Shown in pieces: positions 10,573 through 19,281 of a DNA stretch of 64,000 bases. The translations under genes and the position numbers were made by a program. Positions within the stretch are counted from its first letter, which is position 1; each line of letters opens with the position of its first letter. This DNA comes from an uncultured bacterium. GTDB lineage: Bacteria; Pseudomonadota; Gammaproteobacteria; Burkholderiales; Burkholderiaceae_C. The stretch spans positions 54,687-118,686 of the forward strand of contig CAIYQZ010000074.1 in the NCBI GenBank assembly GCA_903928495.1, written 5' to 3'. The notes under the pieces are model-generated. The model saw only the letters and a program-made list of their open reading frames with translations. It searched no databases and was not told where the DNA came from.

Positions 10573-11429
10573 CCCATCGCACGAGCGCCGTGCCACTGGT
10601 CGTTTTCAGCCATGGCAACAGTTTCCCGGGCGGCACCTACAAGCTGCTGCACGATGGCCTGCGCCAGCAGGGCTTCGACGTGGCAGTGCTGGACCGCTAC
10701 GGCCATGATCCCCGCTACCCCGTCACCAGCAATTGGCCGCATCTGGTGCAGCAGTTGGCGGACTTTGCCGAACCACAGGTGCGCACAAGCACGGGCCCGG
10801 TGTACCTGGTGGGCCACTCGCTGGGCGGGTTTGTCAGCCTGATGTGCGCCGCGCGATTTCCTCAACTGGGCGGAAAAGGGGTGCAGGGCGTGGTGCTGCT
10901 CGACTCACCCGTGTTGGGCGGCTGGAAAGCCAAAGCGCTGGCCGTGGCCAAACACACACAAATGGTGGGGCACCTGTCACCGGGGGCGGTCAGCCGAAAA
11001 CGCCGCCACCAGTGGCCCGACCGAGCTGCGGCGTTGGCACACTTCCAGCACAAACGCTCGTTTGCCGCCTGGCACCCGCAGGTGCTGGCCGACTACATCG
11101 AACACGGCACAGAAGACGTGGCCTTGCCCGAGGGCGGCACGCACCGTGCCCTGCGCTTTGACCGCGACGTGGAAACCGCGATCTACAACACCCTGCCCCA
11201 CAACCTCGACCGACTGTTGCGCCAGCATCCCCTGAACTGCCCAGTGGCATTTGTCGGCGGCAAAGATTCGTCGGAAATGAAACAAGTGGGCATGGCCATG
11301 ACGCGCAAGGTGGTGAGGCCCCAGGAGCACCCCGAGCGCCTGCGCCTGGTCGAAGGCACCCACCTGTTCCCCATGGAGCACCCAGAAGAAACCGCTGCTG
11401 TGGTGGCTGAGGTGCTGCGGGGGTTTTGA
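10569..11429 (+). CDS. alpha/beta hydrolase, coupled to Anbu gene
   Basis: A 286-residue alpha/beta-hydrolase with the oxyanion-hole run VVFSHGNSFPGG near residue 10, the nucleophile elbow VGHSLGG (Ser about 88), and a late EGTHLFPMEHP segment that supplies the catalytic His. No signal peptide is seen. I chose the TTG at 10569, which overlaps the Anbu stop as TTGA; a GTG at 10590 is the only other start before the first core strand. The overlap argues for a two-gene unit. The substrate is unknown; esterase or lipase-like activity is the family norm. Confidence 0.8.
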   Translation: MTHRTSAVPLVVFSHGNSFPGGTYKLLHDGLRQQGFDVAVLDRYGHDPRYPVTSNWPHLVQQLADFAEPQVRTSTGPVYLVGHSLGGFVSLMCAARFPQLGGKGVQGVVLLDSPVLGGWKAKALAVAKHTQMVGHLSPGAVSRKRRHQWPDRAAALAHFQHKRSFAAWHPQVLADYIEHGTEDVALPEGGTHRALRFDRDVETAIYNTLPHNLDRLLRQHPLNCPVAFVGGKDSSEMKQVGMAMTRKVVRPQEHPERLRLVEGTHLFPMEHPEETAAVVAEVLRGF

Positions 11430-11471
11430 GCGAGCAACCCTGGCGAGGCTGGTGACAGGGTCAGCCCAGGC

Positions 11472-12398
11472 TCACGCGTTGAACTTGCCGCTCAGCAACT
11501 CAGGCAGCCGCGCCACGGGCATGCGAAAGGCGCAAGCCTGGGCGTGCCCGCCGCCGCCCATACTTTCAGCCAAGGGAATGACGCTGTAGCCCCGCACCGA
11601 GCGCAGCGCCACTTTCACCGCACCTTTTTTGTTGACGGCCCACACCACGGCAAAGGTGCCGCCCTTCTCGCTCAACAGGTTGCCCACCAGGCTGTGGAAG
11701 GCGCTGGGGGCGTTGACCATCAGGCCACGCTCGCCGTTGAACCCGATGGGCACGGCGTCTTCGGCCATTTCAGACGCCAGCTTTTTGAACTTGTCATCCA
11801 TGGCCTGCCCGCGCAACATGAAGGTGGCCAGGGTATCGCCGCTCATGTCGGCCAGTGCGGCCCACCGGGCAAAGTCTTGTTCTTCCATGTCGAGAGCCGA
11901 CAGGAATGCAGCACTGCCTTCGATTTGCCAGGCCCAGATGTCGCGGTCTTCCACCATGGCCACCAGGGCGGGTACTTCGCGCTCGGGGAAGAAGAACTCC
12001 CACGCCAGGCGGGCGCCACTTTTGCCCATGTCGAAGTGCACGACGCCGCAGCGGCAAGTGAAACCGGCCAGCTTGTCGGCAGCGCTCTGGTGGTGGTCGA
12101 GCATCACCAGGCGCTCGGCACGTTCGTCGATGGCGGTCAGCAACTCGGCAGGCAGCGAGAAATCCAGGATGTAAACGGTGCGCCCGGTCACGTCGACCAG
12201 ATCGGCCAAGGTGTTCACGTCGCCATGGTCCAGCCCCCGGAACTCGGCCTTGCCTTCGTAAAACAGCCAGGCGGCCAGCGCGGCAGCAAATCCGTCCGGG
12301 CAGCCTTTGCCGTGGAACAGCACCAGAGGGCGTGTGTCGGTGCGGCTGGGTTGGATGTGCAGGCGCAGGGGCAGTAGGGTGCGGCGTGGCTGTGTCAT
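11472..12398 (-). CDS. DHH-family phosphoesterase
   Basis: A 308-residue protein of the DHH/DHHA1 superfamily, which hydrolyses phosphodiester or pyrophosphate bonds (for example in short oligoribonucleotides or cyclic dinucleotides). Visible motifs are HGKGCPDGFAAALA near residue 28, ILDFS near 79, the name-giving LDHHQSA near 103, EDRDIWAW near 150, and the C-terminal GGGGHAQACAFRMP of DHHA1. The ATG at 12398 gives MTQPRR; the upstream open frame has no family similarity. It is divergent from the ABC operon. The exact substrate cannot be read from sequence. Confidence 0.82.
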   Translation of the reverse strand: MTQPRRTLLPLRLHIQPSRTDTRPLVLFHGKGCPDGFAAALAAWLFYEGKAEFRGLDHGDVNTLADLVDVTGRTVYILDFSLPAELLTAIDERAERLVMLDHHQSAADKLAGFTCRCGVVHFDMGKSGARLAWEFFFPEREVPALVAMVEDRDIWAWQIEGSAAFLSALDMEEQDFARWAALADMSGDTLATFMLRGQAMDDKFKKLASEMAEDAVPIGFNGERGLMVNAPSAFHSLVGNLLSEKGGTFAVVWAVNKKGAVKVALRSVRGYSVIPLAESMGGGGHAQACAFRMPVARLPELLSGKFNA

Positions 12399-12494
12399 GC
12401 CCCTATTGTCATGCGAGGCAGGTTGACCAAGCTGGAGGCTGGCCGTGCGCTGGATGCACCAAGCATGTAAATGTGGAGCCAGGCACGCACCACA

Positions 12495-12527
12495 TTGCGC
12501 ACAACCATGCATTGAAATTGTGTACAA
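12495..12527. promoter_or_regulatory. paired GntR-type operator boxes and promoter of the ABC operon
   Basis: Two near-identical palindromic boxes, TTGCGCACAA (12495-12504) and TTGTGTACAA (12518-12527), lie 23 bases apart, about two helical turns. They fit the TnGTnnACnA pattern of FadR/FCD-type GntR regulators. A possible promoter is TTGAAA at 12512-12517 with TTTGAT at 12536-12541 (18-base spacer), which would put the second box between -35 and -10. The operon encodes a GntR/FCD protein, the obvious candidate ligand. No experiment supports this. Confidence 0.45.
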
Positions 12528-12580
12528 AACGCCGCTTTGATTGAATTCAAGGCTGGCACGGTGTTTGCAGAAGACCGTGC

Positions 12581-13603
12581 ATGGACGTTCACACACCATC
12601 CCAGCCCACTTCTTTGGAACTGGTCGCCCTGACCAAGCGTTATGGCCCCGACGCAGTGGCGGTGGACGCCATCAACCTGAAAGTGGCACCCGGCAGCTAC
12701 TGCTGCCTGCTGGGCCCCTCCGGGTGCGGCAAAAGCTCTACGCTGCGCATGGTGGCGGGACACGAGTCGGTCAGCTCGGGCGACATCGTGCTGGGTGGCC
12801 GCAACATCACGCACCTGGCCGCAGCGCAGCGTGGCACGGCCATGATGTTCCAGAGCTACGCGCTGTTTCCTCACCTGAGTGCACTGGACAACGTGGCCTT
12901 CAGCCTGAAGATGAAGGGCGTGGCCAAGGCCGAGCGCACCGCACGCGCCAACGAGTTGCTGGAGCGAGTGTCACTGGGCCACCTGGCCCACCGCAAACCC
13001 GGCGAACTGTCGGGTGGTCAACAGCAACGCGTGGCACTGGCGCGGGCACTGATCATGCAGCCCCAGGTGCTGCTGCTGGACGAGCCGCTGTCTGCACTGG
13101 ACCCGTTTTTGCGCGTGCAAATGCGGGCTGAACTGCGCCGTTGGCAGCAGGAGCTTGGGCTCACCTTCATCCATGTCACCCATTCACAGGAAGAGGCCAT
13201 GGCCCTGGCCGACCTGATGGTGGTGATGAACCACGGCCGCATCGAGCAGGCTGGCCACCCACGCGAGGTGTTCAACCGCCCGGTGAGTGAATTTGTGGCG
13301 CGCTTCATGGGCGGGCACAACGTGCTCGACACCCCGGCAGGGCGCATGGCCCTGCGCAACGACCACATTCAGGCCAGCCTGAACTCACACGAAAGCAGCA
13401 GCCTGCCCCACATCACTGGCCGGGTGACCGACGTGGAATACCAAGGCACCTATGTGCTTCTGGGTGTGGCAGTGGACAACACCGCATCGCAACAGGTGAG
13501 TGTGAGCCTGAGCGAAACCCAGTTTCTGGCCCAGCCCATGGCGCAAGGCGACACCGTGCACCTGAGCTGGCAACCCGCAGAGGCCCATCCGCTGTTGAAC
13601 TGA
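12581..13603 (+). CDS. ABC transporter ATP-binding protein, polyamine (PotA) type
   Basis: A 340-residue ATPase that should power the importer encoded downstream. It has Walker A GPSGCGKSS near residue 45, the Q-loop MMFQSYALFPH, the signature LSGGQQQR near 144, Walker B LLLDEPLSALD near 164, and a short C-terminal TOBE-like regulatory domain (about 265-340) with VEYQGTY. Best similarity is to the spermidine/putrescine family (PotA). It is the first gene of a co-directional run of six (ATPase, binding protein, two permeases, GntR regulator, racemase homologue). Confidence 0.9.
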   Translation: MDVHTPSQPTSLELVALTKRYGPDAVAVDAINLKVAPGSYCCLLGPSGCGKSSTLRMVAGHESVSSGDIVLGGRNITHLAAAQRGTAMMFQSYALFPHLSALDNVAFSLKMKGVAKAERTARANELLERVSLGHLAHRKPGELSGGQQQRVALARALIMQPQVLLLDEPLSALDPFLRVQMRAELRRWQQELGLTFIHVTHSQEEAMALADLMVVMNHGRIEQAGHPREVFNRPVSEFVARFMGGHNVLDTPAGRMALRNDHIQASLNSHESSSLPHITGRVTDVEYQGTYVLLGVAVDNTASQQVSVSLSETQFLAQPMAQGDTVHLSWQPAEAHPLLN

Positions 13604-13674
13604 CGCGGCCAACCCCTTTTTTCCAACCGCTGCCTGACGGTTTCAGGTGTTCCCTGCTTCAAGGAGTGTTTCCG

Positions 13675-14961
13675 ATGAACCCCACTACACCTGACACCCA
13701 AGCCACTGCGCTGGACACCTCGGCCACCCGCCGCAACCTGCTCAAGGGCACGGCCGCCATCCTGGCCACGGGCATGTTCCCGGCCATCCACGCACAGGAA
13801 AAACTGGTGCTGCGCTACCTGGGCACCGCCGTGAACCAGGACAAAACCATTGCCGACAAGTTCAAGGCCGACACCGGCATTGAAATCCAGTACGTGGCCG
13901 TCACCACCGACGAAGTGACCAAGCGTGCCATCACGCAGCCCAACAGTTTCGACCTGATCGACACCGAATACTTCAGCCTGAAAAAGATCATCCCCACCGG
14001 CAACCTGCTGGGCATTGACACCAAACGCATCAAGAACGCCGACAAAATCACCAGTCTGTTCACCAAAGGCGAAGTGGCCGGCAAAAAGGTGGGCGACCAG
14101 GGCACCGCACCCAAGAAGGTGATGTACCTCGACAAGCCCGACAGCAAAACCTTCAGCGCTGCACCCACTCAGTTCATGACGCTGATCCCCACGGTGTACA
14201 ACGCCGACACGCTGGGCATCCGCCCCGACCTCATCAAGCGCCCCATCAACTCATGGGCAGAACTGCTGAACCCCCAATTCAAAGGCAAGGCAGCCATCCT
14301 GAACATCCCGTCCATCGGCATCATGGATGCCGCCATGGTGGTCGAGGCCATGGGCATCCACAAATACGCCGACAAAGGCAACATGACCAAGGCCGAGATC
14401 GACCTGACTATCAAGACCCTGATCGAAGCGAAAAAGGCCGGCCAGTTCCGCGCGCTGTGGAAAGACTTCAACGAGTCGGTCAACCTGATGGCCTCGGGCG
14501 AAGTGGTCATCCAATCCATGTGGAGCCCCGCCGTGACGGCCGTGCGCACCAAGGGCATTGACTGCACCTTCCAGCCGCTGAAAGAAGGCTATCGCGCATG
14601 GGCCGCTGGCTTTGGCGTGCCCAAAACCCTGTCGGGCAAAAAGGCCGATGCGGCCTACGAATTCATCAACTGGTTCCTGGACGGTTGGGCCGGTGCCTAC
14701 CTGAACCGTCAGGGCTACTACAGCGCCGTGCTCGACACAGCCAAAGCCAAGATGGAAGCCTACGAGTGGGCCTACTGGATGGAAGGCAAACCCGCCACGC
14801 AAGACATCAAGAGCCCCAACGGCGACGTGCTGGCCAAAAAAGGTGCCGTGCGCGACGGAGGCAGCTACGAGTCCCGCATGGGCGGCATCGCCTGCTGGAA
14901 TGCCATCATGGACGAGAACGAACACATGGTGCGCAAGTGGAACGAGTTCGTCGCCGCCTGA
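13675..14961 (+). CDS. Tat-exported solute-binding protein of polyamine-type ABC importer
   Basis: A 428-residue periplasmic binding protein. The N-terminus carries a twin-arginine signal (ATRRNLLKGTAAILATG, RR at 19-20) ending in IHAQ, so it is predicted to be folded before export. The remainder shows the PotD/thiamine-binding-like type II binding fold. The ATG at 13675 is preceded by AAGGAG at 13661-13666 with 8-base spacing, which decides it over a GTG at 13666. At 428 residues it is longer than PotD (about 350). The ligand is not known; the linked racemase homologue and GntR regulator point to an amino acid or hydantoin-like compound rather than a polyamine. Confidence 0.88.
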   Translation: MNPTTPDTQATALDTSATRRNLLKGTAAILATGMFPAIHAQEKLVLRYLGTAVNQDKTIADKFKADTGIEIQYVAVTTDEVTKRAITQPNSFDLIDTEYFSLKKIIPTGNLLGIDTKRIKNADKITSLFTKGEVAGKKVGDQGTAPKKVMYLDKPDSKTFSAAPTQFMTLIPTVYNADTLGIRPDLIKRPINSWAELLNPQFKGKAAILNIPSIGIMDAAMVVEAMGIHKYADKGNMTKAEIDLTIKTLIEAKKAGQFRALWKDFNESVNLMASGEVVIQSMWSPAVTAVRTKGIDCTFQPLKEGYRAWAAGFGVPKTLSGKKADAAYEFINWFLDGWAGAYLNRQGYYSAVLDTAKAKMEAYEWAYWMEGKPATQDIKSPNGDVLAKKGAVRDGGSYESRMGGIACWNAIMDENEHMVRKWNEFVAA

Positions 14962-15017
14962 TGGCCTCGCCCAACCGCTGACCCGGCACCCTGCCCGACC
15001 AGAAAGAGCCCGCTGCC

Positions 15018-15935
15018 ATGAGTGCATCGACCGCCCCCAGCCACGGCCCCGCTGCCGTGGTGTCTTCCGTTCACGCGTGGTGGCAGGCGCTGCCGCTGGC
15101 GGCGGTGTTTGCGGTGTTCTTTCTGGTGCCACTGGGCCTGGTGCTGATGGTCAGCTTCTGGGACTTCAACGAGTACGAGTTGTTGCCGGGCTTCACCTGG
15201 CGCAACTACTTCTCCATTTTTGAAGGCTGCGGGCGGCTCACCGACAACGGTGACCTGTGCGTCAGCCTCTCCACCTACCTGTCCACACTCAAGTTCACGC
15301 TCATCACCTGGGGCGTGACGCTGGTGCTGGGCTTTGCCATTGCCTACTTCCTGGCTTTTCACGTGCGCTCGCCCGGCATGCAGACGCTGCTGTTTGTGCT
15401 GTGCACCATTCCGTTCTGGACCTCCAACGTCATCCGCATGATTTCGTGGGTGCCACTGCTGGGGCGCAACGGTCTGGTCAACCAGACGCTGATGGGCATG
15501 GGCCTGACCGACACGCCGGTGGAGTGGCTGCTGTTTTCGCAGTTCTCGGTCGTGCTGGCGTTTGTACACCTCTACACCATGTTCATGATCGTGCCCATCT
15601 TCAACAGCATGATGCGCATCGACCGCTCGCTGCTGGAAGCCGCCAACGACGCGGGGGCCACCGGGTGGCAAACGCTGTGGAACGTGATCGTGCCGCTGAG
15701 CAAAACAGGCATTCTCATCGGCTCCATTTTTGTCATCACCATCGTCATGGGCGACTTTGTGACGGTGGGCGTGATGGGCGGGCAGCAAATTGCCTCGGTG
15801 GGCAAACTCATTCAGGTGCAAACCTCTTACCTGCAGTTTCCGCTGGCGGCGGCCAACGCCGTGATGCTGCTGGCCGTGGTGCTGATGATCATCTGGGGTC
15901 TGACCCGCATCGTCGACATCCGAAAGGAGTTGTGA
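15018..15935 (+). CDS. ABC transporter permease, PotB type
   Basis: A 305-residue inner-membrane permease with about six transmembrane helices, beginning with an N-terminal segment near residues 27-50. The ATPase-coupling EAA loop is EAANDAGATGWQT near 210. It is the first of two permeases that form the channel for the binding protein encoded just upstream. The next permease starts 2 bases after this stop. Confidence 0.9.
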   Translation: MSASTAPSHGPAAVVSSVHAWWQALPLAAVFAVFFLVPLGLVLMVSFWDFNEYELLPGFTWRNYFSIFEGCGRLTDNGDLCVSLSTYLSTLKFTLITWGVTLVLGFAIAYFLAFHVRSPGMQTLLFVLCTIPFWTSNVIRMISWVPLLGRNGLVNQTLMGMGLTDTPVEWLLFSQFSVVLAFVHLYTMFMIVPIFNSMMRIDRSLLEAANDAGATGWQTLWNVIVPLSKTGILIGSIFVITIVMGDFVTVGVMGGQQIASVGKLIQVQTSYLQFPLAAANAVMLLAVVLMIIWGLTRIVDIRKEL

Positions 15936-15937
15936 CC

Positions 15938-16828
15938 ATGTCAAACACCCCCTTTGCCGACAACCGCGCCCCCGGCTACTGGCCGCTGGCTGCCGTGTTT
16001 GCCGCCTTTGTGCTGTTTCTGTACGGCCCGATGCTCACCATCTTCGTGCTCAGCTTCCAGGGGCCGGAAGGCGGACTGACCTTTCCCATGCGCGGCTGGT
16101 CGCTGCACTGGTACCACCAGTTGGCCAAGGGCCTGGGTGTGGTGGACATCGGGGCTGCTTTCCGGCGCTCGCTGGCGCTGGGCACCGTGGTCATGGCGCT
16201 CACCGTGGTGCTGTCGGTGCTGGCCGGGCTGGCATTCCGCAAAAAGCTGCGGGGTGGCGATGCGCTGTTCTACGTCACCGTGGCAAGCCTCATCATGCCG
16301 TCCATCATCGTGTCGCTGGGCATTGGCCTGCAGTTCCGGCTGATCGACGGCGGGCTGCGGCATGTGGCCGAAGCGGCTGGGGCCACCGGCTTTCTGGAAA
16401 CCTTCAACACCAGCCTGGGCCTGTACACCTCCGCCCTGGGCGCACACCTGACGTGGACTCTGCCGTTTGGGCTGCTCATCATGTTTGCCGTGTTCAACCG
16501 CTTCAACCCTGCCTATGAAGAAGCTGCGCGCGACCTGGGGGCCACGCCATGGCAAACCTTCCGCCACGTGGTGTTCCCACTCATCGCACCGTCGGTGGTG
16601 GGTGTGGGCATGTTCGGCTTCACGCTCAGTTGGGACGAAATCGCCCGCACGTCGCAGGCCATTGGCGACGTCAACACCCTGCCGCTGGAGCTGCAAGGCC
16701 TCACCACCACCGTGACCACGCCAGCCATCTACGCGCTGGGCACTCTCACCACCGTGGTTTCGTTTGCGGTGATGGGATTGGCGATACTGCTCACGTGGTG
16801 GCTCAAGTCACCACGGCCCAAAGGATGA
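15938..16828 (+). CDS. ABC transporter permease, PotC type
   Basis: A 296-residue permease with six predicted helices and the coupling loop EEAARDLGATPWQTF near 192. The ATG at 15938 follows AAAGGAG with good spacing and lies just past the stop of the first permease; the long upstream open frame is out of phase with real coding. Its stop overlaps the GntR gene start (ATGA), so permease and regulator are made from one transcript. Confidence 0.9.
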   Translation: MSNTPFADNRAPGYWPLAAVFAAFVLFLYGPMLTIFVLSFQGPEGGLTFPMRGWSLHWYHQLAKGLGVVDIGAAFRRSLALGTVVMALTVVLSVLAGLAFRKKLRGGDALFYVTVASLIMPSIIVSLGIGLQFRLIDGGLRHVAEAAGATGFLETFNTSLGLYTSALGAHLTWTLPFGLLIMFAVFNRFNPAYEEAARDLGATPWQTFRHVVFPLIAPSVVGVGMFGFTLSWDEIARTSQAIGDVNTLPLELQGLTTTVTTPAIYALGTLTTVVSFAVMGLAILLTWWLKSPRPKG

Positions 16829-17586
16829 ACGTGACCGCCACCGACACAAACACAACAGCGGACGAGACACCGCAACCCGCCCAGGCAACGGCCAGCGTCA
16901 GCGATGCCGAGATTTACGACCGGGTGATTTCCGCCATCCTCGACCACCGGCTGCTGCCCGGCACCAAGCTGGTGGAAGACAAACTGGCCAGTGCATTCGG
17001 CGTGTCGCGCACCCGCATTCGCCCGGTGCTGATGCGCCTGGCCAATGAACACGTGGTGACCCTGCGGCCCAACCGGGGCGCAGTCGTGGCAGAACCCTCG
17101 CCAGCCGAGGCACACGAGGTGTTTGAAGCCCGTCGCCTGATCGAGCCCACGCTGGTGCAGGCCTACATGGCCGAGGCCAGCGACGACGACATTGCCCAAC
17201 TGGGCCAGCTCATCCGGGCCGAAGACGAAGCGCGGCTGAAGGGCGACCTGCGCCGCGCCATCCGACTGTCGGGTGACTTTCACCTGACCATTGCCGAAGG
17301 ATCGGGCAACCAGACGCTGGGGCGCATCCTGCGCGAACTGGTGTCGCGCACCTCGCTCATCCTGATGGCGTACGGACCAGTGGCCGACCAGGCCAGCACA
17401 GCCACCCAAGGCCGCGCCGCGTGCGGCTGCCTTGAGCATCAGGCCTTGCTGGATGCCATGCGCCTGCGCGCCGTGCCCGAGGCCATGCGCCTGATGCGGG
17501 AACACCTCAGCCGCATCGAGGCCGACCTGGTGTTTGCCCACGAAGCGCCCGCCAAAGACGACTTGGCCGAGCTGCTGGGTTTTTGA
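16825..17586 (+). CDS. GntR-family transcriptional regulator (FCD subfamily)
   Basis: A 253-residue regulator with an N-terminal winged helix (about 28-100, containing LVEDKLASAFGVSRTRIRPVL) and an all-helical FCD ligand-binding domain with the metal-binding residues expected in EARRLIEP, GDFHLTIAE and LEHQALLDA. The start overlaps the preceding permease stop by 4 bases. A regulator inside its own transport operon usually senses the substrate or a product of it; the palindromes at 12495-12527 in front of the operon fit its family's binding pattern. Confidence 0.9.
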   Translation: MNVTATDTNTTADETPQPAQATASVSDAEIYDRVISAILDHRLLPGTKLVEDKLASAFGVSRTRIRPVLMRLANEHVVTLRPNRGAVVAEPSPAEAHEVFEARRLIEPTLVQAYMAEASDDDIAQLGQLIRAEDEARLKGDLRRAIRLSGDFHLTIAEGSGNQTLGRILRELVSRTSLILMAYGPVADQASTATQGRAACGCLEHQALLDAMRLRAVPEAMRLMREHLSRIEADLVFAHEAPAKDDLAELLGF

Positions 17587-17596
17587 ACTGCGCGCC

Positions 17597-18301
17597 ATGC
17601 ACACACCACGCCGCCTGCTGGTCATCAACCCCAACACCTCGGTGCCGGTCACGCAAGACCTGCACGCACAACTCCAAACCGCCCTGGGCCCACAGGTGCA
17701 CGTGCAGGCCGTCACGGCGCGCTTTGGTGCACCCTACATTGCCGACGAGGCCAGCTACGCCGTGGCCGCCCACGCCGCGCTGGACGCCTGGGCGCACCAC
17801 GCCGCCACCGGCGCAGGGAGCGACGCGGTGTTGATCGGCTGCTTCGGGGACCCCGGGCTGCAGGCCCTGCGTGAATGCTGTGCTGGCCCGGTCACCGGTT
17901 TGGCGGAAGCGGCGCTGGCAGAGGCTGCCCAGTTCGGCGACTGCGCCATCGTCACCGGCGGTGACCGCTGGGGCCCCATGTTGTGGCGCATTTGTGCGGG
18001 CCTGCCGCACGGCGAACGGGTGAAGGGCATCGTCACCGTGTCAATGACGGGGGGTGACATGCGCAACAACCCTGCTGCTGCAGAGACCGCCCTGCTGGCC
18101 GCCTGCCAGCAGGCTGTGGCTCAGTACCCCGGCGTGAAAAGCATCATCGTTGGCGGCGCGGCCCTGGGCGGCTGGGCGGCTCGTCTGCAAGCGCATGTGC
18201 CACTGCCGCTGATCGACAGCGTGTTGGCCGGGGCGCGCCATGCACTCGGTGCCACCACCGGCGAGGGGCTGGGTGCCCCAGGGTGGCTGAAATCTCAATG
18301 A
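17597..18301 (+). CDS. Asp/Glu/hydantoin racemase-family protein
   Basis: A 234-residue protein with the family's opening LLVINPNTS and the first catalytic cysteine in IGCFGDPG (Cys82). The second cysteine expected in the mirror motif (GCxGM-like) is absent: the segment reads IIVGGAALGGWA at 184-194. Two-cysteine racemases need both residues, whereas relatives such as arylmalonate decarboxylase work with one. So this may be a single-cysteine isomerase or lyase instead of a racemase. It is last in the ABC-GntR operon, starting 10 bases after the regulator stop, and probably acts on the imported compound. Confidence 0.8.
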   Translation: MHTPRRLLVINPNTSVPVTQDLHAQLQTALGPQVHVQAVTARFGAPYIADEASYAVAAHAALDAWAHHAATGAGSDAVLIGCFGDPGLQALRECCAGPVTGLAEAALAEAAQFGDCAIVTGGDRWGPMLWRICAGLPHGERVKGIVTVSMTGGDMRNNPAAAETALLAACQQAVAQYPGVKSIIVGGAALGGWAARLQAHVPLPLIDSVLAGARHALGATTGEGLGAPGWLKSQ

Positions 18302-18350
18302 AAATACCGCCTAGCGCTTGACTGTATTGGCTTTTCAGCTATTGAATCAT
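18301..18350 (+). repeat. dispersed AT-rich repeat, copy 3 (intergenic, between convergent stops)
   Basis: Core CTAGCGCTTGACTGTATTGG followed by TTTTCAGCTATTG, matching the chemoreceptor copy. It fills the whole space between the racemase-homologue stop (18299-18301) and the uppP stop (18347-18349). Confidence 0.75.
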
Positions 18351-19180
18351 TCAGCCCATGTCACCCAACCAAAGTGAGCGGTGACCAGAATCAGAATGCC
18401 AAACGCAATGCGGTAGTACGCAAAGCCCACAAAGCTGTGGCTGGCGATGTAACGCAGCAACCAGCGGATGCACAGCCAAGCGCTCAGGAATGCAAACAGC
18501 AAGCCTGTGAGGAACATGGGCGCATCGGCCCAACTCAGCAGGGCGCGTTCTTTGTACAGGCTGTAGGCCCCTGCCCCAATGAGGGTGGGAATGGCCAGAT
18601 AGAACGAAAAATCGGTGGCGGCCTTGCGCGACAAGCCCAGCAACATGCCGCCGATGATGGTGGCCCCGCTGCGGCTGGTGCCCGGAATCATGGCGAAGCA
18701 CTGAACCAAGCCCACCTTCAGCGCGTCGGTCCAGGTCATGTGGTCGGCATCCAGAATGCGGGGAGCGGTTTCGGCCCGAGCCTGGCGCGCCTCGGCCCAC
18801 AAAATGATGAAGCCCCCGATGATGAATGTGCTGGCCACCACCGTGGGCGTGAACAGGTGCGCCTTGATGGCCTTGCCAAACAGCAGGCCCAGCAGCACGG
18901 CCGGGGTAAAAGCAATGGCAACGTTCAGGGCCAACTGCTGCGCCTGCCGCTGCGTGGGAAGTGCCACCACCGTGCCCTTGATTTTTTGCCAGTACACCAG
19001 GATGACGGCAAAAATGGCCCCGGTCTGAATGGCGATGTCAAACACCTTGGCCTTGGCGTCCACAAAGCCCAACAAGCTGCCCGCCAAGATCAGGTGGCCG
19101 GTGCTGGAAATGGGCAAAAACTCGGTCAGCCCTTCCACAATGCCCATGAGGGCGGCTTTGATCAGCAGCGTGATGTCCAT
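18347..19180 (-). CDS. uppP: undecaprenyl-diphosphatase
   Basis: A 277-residue polytopic membrane enzyme of the BacA/UppP family, which removes a phosphate from undecaprenyl diphosphate to recycle the lipid carrier of cell-wall synthesis; overexpression gives bacitracin resistance. The two signature motifs are [14 protein letters not shown] near residue 15 and PGTSRSGAT near 170. About eight hydrophobic segments are visible. The ATG at 19180 gives [13 protein letters not shown], aligned with the family N-terminus; the upstream extension is discarded. Confidence 0.93.
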   Translation of the reverse strand: MDITLLIKAALMGIVEGLTEFLPISSTGHLILAGSLLGFVDAKAKVFDIAIQTGAIFAVILVYWQKIKGTVVALPTQRQAQQLALNVAIAFTPAVLLGLLFGKAIKAHLFTPTVVASTFIIGGFIILWAEARQARAETAPRILDADHMTWTDALKVGLVQCFAMIPGTSRSGATIIGGMLLGLSRKAATDFSFYLAIPTLIGAGAYSLYKERALLSWADAPMFLTGLLFAFLSAWLCIRWLLRYIASHSFVGFAYYRIAFGILILVTAHFGWVTWAE

Positions 19181-19281
19181 CTGGAACGTTCTTCCCTGGT
19201 TGGCGCGCGGCACGGCTCGCCGCAAAGCTCGGAATTAAACCGCAGAAACGCGCAGTTGCTGCGGTGCACCAAGCGTTCGCA

